Assembly (NCBI GenBank): GCA_964035015.1
Contig: OZ036010.1
Location: 6,571,467 to 6,635,466, forward strand
Direction of reading: 5' to 3'
DNA: 64,000 bases
Source of the DNA: Corallium rubrum
Taxonomy: Eukaryota; Cnidaria; Anthozoa; Scleralcyonacea; Coralliidae
Below are positions 56,935 through 64,000 of the stretch, piece after piece. Position 1 is the stretch's first letter; each line of letters starts with the position of its first letter. The position numbers were made by a program, and so were the translations under genes. The notes under the pieces are model-generated. The model ran no database searches and was not told the DNA's origin. It saw nothing but the letters and a program-made list of their open reading frames with translations.

Positions 56935-57140
56935 GATCACGGGCTAAACTGCGACGATTAACGACGAGACGGTGATGATCACCGACGAGGCAGCGACGAT
57001 TACTGACGAGACGGCGACGATCACCAACGAAACTGTGACGATTACCGACGAGACCGCGACGATTACCGACGAGACGGCGACGATCACCGACGAGATGGCG
57101 ACGATTACTGACGAGGCGGCGACGAGCACCGATGACAGTT
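56935..57140. repeat. Imperfect 21-bp tandem repeat
   Basis: GACGAGACGGCGACGATCACC-like units (about nine), a multiple of three, hence a false Thr/Ile/Asp/Glu frame. Confidence 0.8.
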
Positions 57141-57269
57141 TTAAAGCGCTTGTCTTTTTGTTGGTTTTTCTTTTTTTTTTGCTTGTTAGAGTCACCTATC
57201 TAACTGGACTGTGGGTTTCTTTTATCAATGACTAAAAGTTATTGTTGTTGTTGTTGTTGTTTTATTTAG

Positions 57270-57395
57270 CTCGAGCTCTTGCCCCGAAGTCCCAATGTCA
57301 TCCTAATCCATGTCAAAATAGCGGCACGTGTCGGGAAAACGGACCTGGTTTTGATTGCATTTGTTCCACAGGGTTCAAAGGCCCTCACTGTGAAA
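57270..57395 (+). CDS. Gene B exon 16: EGF-like domain 15
   Basis: Residues 635-676. Acceptor TTTTATTTAG, donor A then GTAGGT. RALAPKSQCHPNPC, then CQNSGTC (O-fucose rule), CIC and GFKGPHCE. A GTT repeat lies just before the acceptor. Confidence 0.9.
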
Positions 57396-57899
57396 GTAGG
57401 TTCTAGGTTAAGTGATGAATGGAGGTTGCGTGTAAGTTACTCCATATTTGTAGCCTGTGCACAGCCTGTAATTCAGTCTGAAAACTCACAGGATAGCTTG
57501 TTGACCTCCCGCGGAGTTTCTCAGATCTGAGAAGTAGTTTTTGATTGTCCAAATCACAATTAAGCCCTGTCTTATTCCAGTTACAATTGGTTCTCTAGGA
57601 ATTCTCGTGAGATCAAATAATCCAATCAAATAAATAATTGTATATCATTAAGTATTAAACCACTCAGAATCTACTTCTCAGATCTGAGAGACGCAGCGGG
57701 GGATGGTGGGGGGATTGGGGTGTTCGACAAGCTATCGTGCGAGTTTTCACAGACTGAATTACAGGTGTATATTCAGGCTGAACACAGGCTACATATTTGT
57801 GGCTTGAAAATATCCAGTAGTGATGGATGATGCTTGGTGAATGGCACTTGTGCCTGTAGACAGTGCTGAACATTGGTGGTGGTGGGCAATGGTGGATTG

Positions 57900-58485
57900 T
57901 CGTTGTTGTTGTTGGTGGTGGTGGTGGTGGTGATGGTTGTTGTTGGTGTTGGTGGTGGTTGTGGTGGTGGTGGTGGTGGTGGTGATGGTTGTTGTTGTTG
58001 GTGGTGGTGGTGGTGGTAGTGGTAGTGGTGGTAGTGGGTGTTGTTGGTGTTGGTGTTGGTTGTTGGTGTTGGTGTTGTTCTTGTTGGTGTTGCTGTTGTT
58101 TTTGTTGGTGTTGGTGTTGGTGTTGGTGTTAGTGGTATTGTTATTGGTGTTTGTGGTGGTTGTGTTGCTGTGGCTGGTGGTGGTGGTGTTGATGGTGATG
58201 GTGATGGTGGTGGTGGTAGCTAGTGGTGTTATTGTTCTTGGTGGTGTTGTTGATGTTGTTGGTGTTGTTCTTCTTTTGTATTGGTGTTGTAAATAATGTT
58301 GTTGGTGGTGTTGGTGTTGGTGTTGTTGGTGGTGGTGGTGTTAGTGGTGGTAGTGGTGTTGTTATTGGTGTTTGTGGTCATAGTGTTGTTGTTGTTGTTG
58401 TTGTTGTTGTTGCTGGTGGTGGTAATGTTGTTGGTTGTGGTGGTGGTGGTGGTGGTGGTGATGTTGGTACTGCTGCTCTTGTTTT
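57900..58485. repeat. GTT/GGT trinucleotide block
   Basis: Irregular GTT, GGT and GTG repeats. Confidence 0.95.
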
Positions 58486-58591
58486 TTTTTCTCAAGACAT
58501 TCTAACTATCGTGATAGTGTAGATTGTCGTGGGATTGTGTATTGTGTTGTATTTTACAAAAGAAATTTCAACCATTATTACTCTCTTATAG

Positions 58592-58690
58592 TTGATGAAT
58601 GTGAAAAATGCGATCCACACGCAATATGTGTCAGCGGTCATTGCAAGTGCAGGACTGGCTACATTGGAAACGGCTATGAATGCGTAAAAG
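58592..58690 (+). CDS. Gene B exon 17: EGF-like domain 16, short type
   Basis: Residues 677-709. Acceptor CTCTTATAG, donor G then GTGGGA. VDECEKC, PHAIC, HCKC, GYIGNGYEC. Short EGF form with a GNG turn. Confidence 0.88.
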
Positions 58691-58794
58691 GTGGGATACT
58701 AGAAATTAATTAGAATAGCAACGAGATATAACTTTCTCCAATAAGTCATTATGTACTTGTGACGTAACTATTAAATGTGTCTCAATACCAAAGA

Positions 58795-58945
58795 TATATA
58801 ACTTTTTTCAATAACTCATTATGCACATGTGACGTCAAAATGTTTAATTTGCATATCAAACAAACTGAAATATCTCAAGAACGAAGCAAGGAAACGAAAA
58901 ACTGCAAAAGCTAAGATGTTACTTTGTCATTTTAAAAGACATTGG
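58795..58945. mobile_element. TTAA-family half copy
   Basis: TGACGTCAAAATGTTTAATTTG and TATCTCAAGAACGAAGCAAG in family order. Confidence 0.65.
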
Positions 58946-58948
58946 CAA

Positions 58949-59403
58949 TAAAAATTCAGTTCGTCTAATTTGAAACAACTCTTAAAATTGTAATGGAAGA
59001 TCTATTCCAACTTTTTTGTATCTTTCTTCTTTTTCAAGATATTCCAGTTTGTTTGATATGTAAATTAGATGGTCTCTGACGTCAGGAGCAGAGTACAGTA
59101 TTTTCATACATTACAAAGTCAATTATAACTCCAAGTTTGTTTAACGAAATAACTTTAAACTGTGCACATAAAAACGCCTTGTGACACTAAACATTTTATG
59201 TTGAGTAATCATAGAGGTGTAAGTGATTTTGTAATGTATGAAAATACTGCAGCCTGCTCCTGACGTCAGAGATCATCTAATTTACATATCAAACAAACTG
59301 GAATATTTTAAAAACGAAGAAAGATACAAAAAAGTTGTAAAAGATCTTCTATTACAATTTAACGCGTTCTTTCAAATTTGACAAACGTAATTTGTATTGC
59401 CAA
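58949..59403. mobile_element. TTAA-family relative, palindromic
   Basis: TTGGCAATA...CAATAAAAATTC start and TTTGTATTGCCAATA end; arms with GATGGTCTCTGACGTCAGGA. Confidence 0.72.
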
Positions 59404-59408
59404 TATCT

Positions 59409-59889
59409 TTAAAGTGTATATGAAATGAAAATTAAGTTTGTCTAATTTGGAAGAACTCTTGATATTGTAAAGTAACATCTTCTACAGTTTTTCCATATCT
59501 TACTTCGTTCTTGAAATCTTACTATTTGTTTGATATGTAAATGATCACACTGCATGTCACATTGTATAATGAGTTACTGAGAAAACGTGCATATCATTGA
59601 TATTAATCTGTTAAATCGCTTGAACCTGTGTTTGTGTAAAGTCCTAAGACAAATACACCTACATGCCCAGTTTCGTGTGACTTTGTTCGATAACTTCAAC
59701 AATATTCCTAATTTTCCAACAACCCATTATTCAATATGACGTATGCAGTGTGATCATTTACATATCAAACAAATAGTAATATCTCAAGAATGAAGTAAGA
59801 TATGGAAAAACTGTAGAAGATGTTACTTTACAATATCAAGAGTTCTTTCAAATTAGACAAACTTAATTTTTATTTCATATACACTTTAA
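59409..59889. mobile_element. TTAA palindromic element, copy g
   Basis: TTAA then AGTGTATATGAAATG; right CATATACACT then TTAA. Confidence 0.85.
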
Positions 59890-59990
59890 GTGTTCTTTCA
59901 AGTAAAAAAACACTTAACATTTTGCTTCGTGCACTTTAACCCCAGAAATTTTAAAATATAAGAAAAAAAGTTACATAAAAGCAAGAATAT

Positions 59991-60489
59991 TTAAAGTGCC
60001 TATGAAACGAAAATTAAGTTTGTCTTTTTTAAGAGAACAATTAAAATGACAAAGTAACATCTTTTGCAGTTTTTTGTTTCCTTCCTTCGTTGTTGAGATA
60101 TTTCAGTTTGTTTGATATGTAAATGTAACTTATAAGATAACTTTACGTCACTCTTTGCATAATGACTTATCGCAAAAGATTATATCTTTGTTATTGTCAA
60201 ACAAAAACACTTAGAAATTACAGACTCTGTTGTAGGAGAAACACTCGCACATGGTTCCTAATTCGCCAAGTGCTTTTGTTCGGTAATAACGAAGATGTAG
60301 AACACTTTGCGATAACTCATTATGCAAAGTGACGTAAAGTTATCTTATAAGTCAAATTTGCATATCAAACAAACGGAAATATCTCAAAAACGAAGCAAGG
60401 AAACGAAAAACTGCAAAAGGTGTTAGTCTATTATTTTAAGTGTTCTTTCAAATAAGACAGATTTAATTTTTATTTCATAGACACTTTAA
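59991..60489. mobile_element. TTAA palindromic element, copy h
   Basis: TTAA then AGTGCCTATGAAACG; right TTTCATAGACACT then TTAA; arms include AGTGACGTAAAGTTATCTTA and complement. Confidence 0.85.
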
Positions 60490-61379
60490 GACTAACAAGA
60501 CACCTGGGTCAGGTGTTCACTCGGGCTACTGGAAAGTGCGGAGGTCTCTATAACGCGCGAGCAAAGAGGTGGGAGTGGGCTGAGGATCAGATCGAAGGCT
60601 GAATGTGGTGCATACTTCACATTGGTAAACACGATTACCGATTATCCTGAATTGTCAAGCTGAAGCCTAGGGGACTTCTCTGTCCCACATGCGGGATATT
60701 AAACTAAAAGCATATACAGTGGCGCTAAAAGTTTTGTAACACATACGTGGGGTTTTTCCACCCACATACACGCATACAAGTGCGTGTAGTACATACAGTA
60801 CTGCGTGTAGTACAGTCAAACACGAAGCTTCGCACTACACGCAGTTTGCTAGTTAGCTCGTTGACAATTGCGTATCAGTATAATTTTGAAGGATTAACTC
60901 TTTGGGCTTCATGATACAATATAAATTTTACATGCCAAGATGACTATAGGTTGTATTTACAGTACCTCACAAAGTGTTTTGGGCAAAGAATAGCTTGCGC
61001 TTGTTTTGATTTGTCGCTTTGTCCTCACAGTCGCTTAACTACGGTATATCGTTGTCGGTTGTTCGGTTGCCACTTGGATGCAACTTACAGCTTCGGCCAG
61101 CTTTGCCTTCGATGAAATTGTTAGTAGGTTCTCTAAGCAATTACTTATATGGTTGATCAGTGATGTGCTTGATACAAAGTTCCACAGAATAGGAACGAAG
61201 GAACATGACTGTCGATGAATTTTCGAAGTGATCGAACACTCTAAGTGTAGGCTCCATATATGGGAGGTATTGCACAATTTTGCAATTTTGTGTGGCGAAG
61301 AAAATAAAAAGTAAACGGAGCCGAAACCTAGACTCGGCCACCACAGGTAGCCCGAGTAATAATCTATTCTCGTCTTTAG
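60490..61379. other. Rest of gene B intron 17; no gene seen
   Basis: It contains a short cluster of GTGTAGTAC words (60785-60845). The antisense frames near 61035-61521 do not show a recognisable domain. Confidence 0.4.
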
Positions 61380-61484
61380 ACTCGGAAGGTGATTGCGACA
61401 GTTGCAGTCCCCAAGCAACTTGCAAGAAAGGAAATTGTATTTGTCTTTTCCCATTAACAGGAGATGGGCAAACTTGTTCGATTG
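61380..61484 (+). CDS. Gene B exon 18: EGF-like domain 17, short type
   Basis: Residues 710-744. The acceptor CTCGTCTTTAG at 61379 has the best pyrimidine tract. A second phase-compatible AG at about 61347 would add 11 residues. DCDSCSPQATC, NCIC, LTGDGQTC. Donor G then GTGAGT. The preceding intron is 2.7 kb of TTAA-type elements. Confidence 0.82.
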
Positions 61485-62018
61485 GTGAGTGTTTTTTTTT
61501 TCTTTCTTCTAACCTTGACAATTTTGTGGCGAGTTCTTACATCTACGTTACTTTGTTTGACTTTACACTTTCTCGGCATAAAATGTGCCGTTTTTCAGAC
61601 AAAAAATTAATGAAATTGTGTTTTTTGAGTAGTGTTTTATTTAGATTATCTAAATCATCAATAATGCATGAGGGAACACAAAGGAAATGAGTACCATGGA
61701 GGAAGAAATTACATAAATTAAGCAAACTGTTACCTTGATTTACTCTTAAAATATACGGATTTGTTTGAGATGCTATATCAAACACTCGAAAGGTTGTTTT
61801 ATCAGGATATCCAACACCGAGACGTTTGTTGAAAACCGAGGTGAATATTTTTGAATAAACTTTGATGTATTTGGCTATCCTGATGAAACACTCTTCCGAG
61901 CATTTAAGTGAAAATCGAGATAAAAGTTTTCTTAATTTTTGTTATTTCTTCCTCTGATATCCTCAAACTCATTAATAATTCATTAATAATATTGTCCTGT
62001 TTTATATTCTGACAACAG

Positions 62019-62121
62019 CGCCCCCAACTCCACCTCCTGTCCCGCCGCCTGTTTCATATTGTTCCTATTCAAATTGTCCTCCACCAAGTCAATGCTATGG
62101 CAACATATGTATGTCAAAAAG
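62019..62121 (+). CDS. Gene B exon 19: Pro-rich linker and four-cysteine module
   Basis: Residues 745-778. Acceptor CTGACAACAG, donor AG then GTAAGC, leaving phase 2, the only phase change in the gene. APPTPPPVPPPV is followed by a small module SYCSYSNCPPPSQC and NICMSK. If the intron were kept, the next codons are AGG TAA, so the protein would stop at once. Confidence 0.75.
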
Positions 62122-62527
62122 GTAAGCGTTTGCATTCGACAGACCGCAGCGCGCTAACAGCACGTGCAACCCATGCACAACGTTGTCTTGAAAACGTGAA
62201 AACGCTTCAGTTGACGTTGTATGTGCAACGAGGACGTGCTGGGGTTACTCTTGGGATTGCAAATTATTCAAAGCTTTGTTTTGGTTGAAAAATACTATTG
62301 TACTTGGGTTGTCGTCGTGACGTTCGCGTTGTGCTTGCTTAAGGTCTGGCGTTAGCCAGAGTAAAATTAATAAGTTGCCAAAAGGCAATTGTGACCAGTA
62401 AAGGGTTAATTAATGGAGTAGTATAGAAATATCCAAGCAAAAAACTTAATCTGATAGAATTTAAGTTTGGAACTTTGGTTCAAGGACTTTTTAGCATGTA
62501 TTCATTTTGTTTAATACAAAGTAATCT

Positions 62528-62655
62528 AAATAATAATAATAATAATAACAATATTTTTAATTTTTTTTATTTTTTTTTTTAATAATAATAGTAATAATAA
62601 TAATCATAGTAATCATAATAATAATAATACTATTAATAATAATAATAATAATATA
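62528..62655. repeat. AAT-rich trinucleotide stretch
   Basis: AAT repeats and a T-run just upstream of exon 20. Confidence 0.9.
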
Positions 62656-62684
62656 AATATTTATTACTCTTATAACTATTATAG

Positions 62685-62757
62685 GTCACAGATTCTTAAA
62701 GCAGCTAAATCAAGTGTTAAACATCACAGACATAACGGCAAAAGTAGGAAGCATTAA
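62685..62757 (+). CDS. Gene B exon 20: basic C-terminal tail and stop
   Basis: Residues 779-802 and TAA. Acceptor AACTATTATAG after an AAT-rich intron; the phase-2 join gives Arg. The tail is Lys/Arg/His-rich (KSSVKHHRHNGKSRKH), consistent with a heparin- or mineral-binding tail, but that is speculation. The exon is short and the intron low-complexity, so this is the least certain exon. Confidence 0.65.
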
Positions 62758-62868
62758 CATAACAACGTTTAGGCAACGAGTCTGTAAACTGAAACAAATT
62801 GGAGATCCGAGATGAACAATTGAGTCGTCTTAATTTCCATAAGTAAGGCTTTTAAAATTGAACTTACG

Positions 62869-62874
62869 AATAAA
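62869..62874 (+). terminator. Candidate poly(A) signal of gene B
   Basis: AATAAA 112 bases after the stop codon, the first such hexamer after exon 20, at a normal distance for a 3' UTR end. Confidence 0.55.
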
Positions 62875-63120
62875 CATCAGAGGTCAGTCTCATAAATGCC
62901 AACGCTATATTACAATTTAATTTTTGTGAGTTTCATTGGCGGTGTGAGCGGGTGGGTTTTTGCGATATTTTGAGTAAGATCTAAAGTGTTATTTTTTTCT
63001 ACTATATATATTTTCGTTTTTTTCACTTTCTTTTGTGAAGGGCAAATATTTTTGTATACAGATGTCCAAACCGGCAAAGAAGACATAAATGTATGTTTTG
63101 ATATGTTGCAGAAAGGCGAT

Positions 63121-63490
<370 letters not shown>

Positions 63491-64000
63491 ACCGACAGGC
63501 AGACATACACACATACACGCGCTGGTGATAAATTCCCTCTGCCGGAGATAATTTAATATAAAGGCGTGAAACTTCGTTCTAGTTTGTTCTTTTTTCATGA
63601 GAAGGGATTGCGGCTCGCTTACGTATTCAACCCAAGGATATTAGCATTTACGCGTCTGGCCTCTGTTATTTATTTTAAAACAAAAATGTTTTTAAATTCG
63701 AGTGATGCATTAAACACAATATATCTTATTGGAATATAAAAATCGTATGAAAATAGTGTTTAATTAACAGTATGCAGTTAACAAATATGGGTCAAGTGTG
63801 TAGTTTATGGTAAACAATTGTTTAAACTGTAAAAAAGTTGTTAAAATATATGTAATTAAACATGTCGTGTTCTTAATTTTAAATTATATTAAATTAAAAT
63901 TGAAAAACAAAATTATAATTTAAAATAAAAATCTTGTGTCTTTTTGATAAAATATCAAAGTTTAAATTTGATTTAATATTACTATAATAATACCTAATAT
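63491..64000. other. AT-rich flank; nothing recognised
   Basis: Downstream of gene B. No open frame or element is evident. Confidence 0.4.

Larger units (their letters stand above)
32242..62757 (+). other. Gene B: complete secreted multi-EGF protein gene, 20 exons, 802 aa
   Basis: The exons join on the plus strand without a stop until TAA at 62755-62757 (2409 coding bases). Order: signal peptide and cysteine-free spacer (1-93), seventeen EGF-like domains (94-744), Pro-rich linker with a small four-cysteine module (745-778), and a basic Lys/Arg/His tail (779-802). Introns 1-18 are all phase 1; the last is phase 2. No membrane segment is seen, so a secreted matrix or ligand-type protein is inferred. 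A poly(A) signal lies 112 bases after the stop. Plan and intron phase match divergent gene A, suggesting common origin, but the N-terminal spacers are not obviously alike. I do not recognise a named orthologue. Confidence 0.88.

Noticed and set aside
61035..61521. Antisense frames of 126-139 codons
   Set aside because: Antisense to gene B exon 18 and its intron; no domain seen.

Overview
This is a eukaryotic window. It looks like an invertebrate genome, most plausibly a cnidarian such as a stony coral or anemone. That placement is inference: it rests on AT-rich sequence, introns packed with short palindromic elements, 5S-rRNA- and tRNA-derived SINEs, many microsatellites, and long multi-exon EGF genes. 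There is no operon-like layout, and I see no transposase or polymerase ORF.

Two protein genes can be assembled, arranged head to head. Gene A is on the minus strand. It starts at 28619 and runs leftward through 23 exons to 2147, then leaves the window (1122 codons here). It encodes a secreted or surface protein: a signal-like N-terminus, a cysteine-free basic spacer, 21 EGF-like domains with one exon per domain, then a Pro/Ser/Thr-rich linker. Gene B is on the plus strand, 32242 to 62757, with 20 exons and 802 residues, and appears complete: signal peptide, cysteine-free spacer, 17 EGF-like domains, a Pro-rich Cys module and a basic tail. Every internal exon of A, and every exon of B as far as its last EGF exon, is phase 1-1. 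The lengths are multiples of three with AG/GT borders, which is strong internal evidence for the models. The shared plan suggests related genes, but function cannot be assigned from sequence alone.

Layout: 1-2146 is non-coding, with one clear hairpin, where gene A leaves the window. 2147-28619 is gene A. 28620-32241 is the intergenic or promoter region, full of small inverted-repeat elements. 32242-62757 is gene B. 62758-64000 is 3' flank with a poly(A) signal and a large ACAG microsatellite.

The introns hold most of the unusual material: a canonical hammerhead ribozyme (55205-55250); a TTAA-flanked long-palindrome family with at least six copies; a TTA-flanked element carrying a 76-bp satellite (19243-20638); 5S-derived SINEs, one nested in another; a 455-bp palindrome whose arms are tRNA-like; a MITE family with a 9-bp target duplication; and a near-perfect 0.7-kb palindrome flanked by 12-bp direct repeats. 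Boundaries of repeats are judged by eye and are approximate unless a duplication or TIR fixes them.
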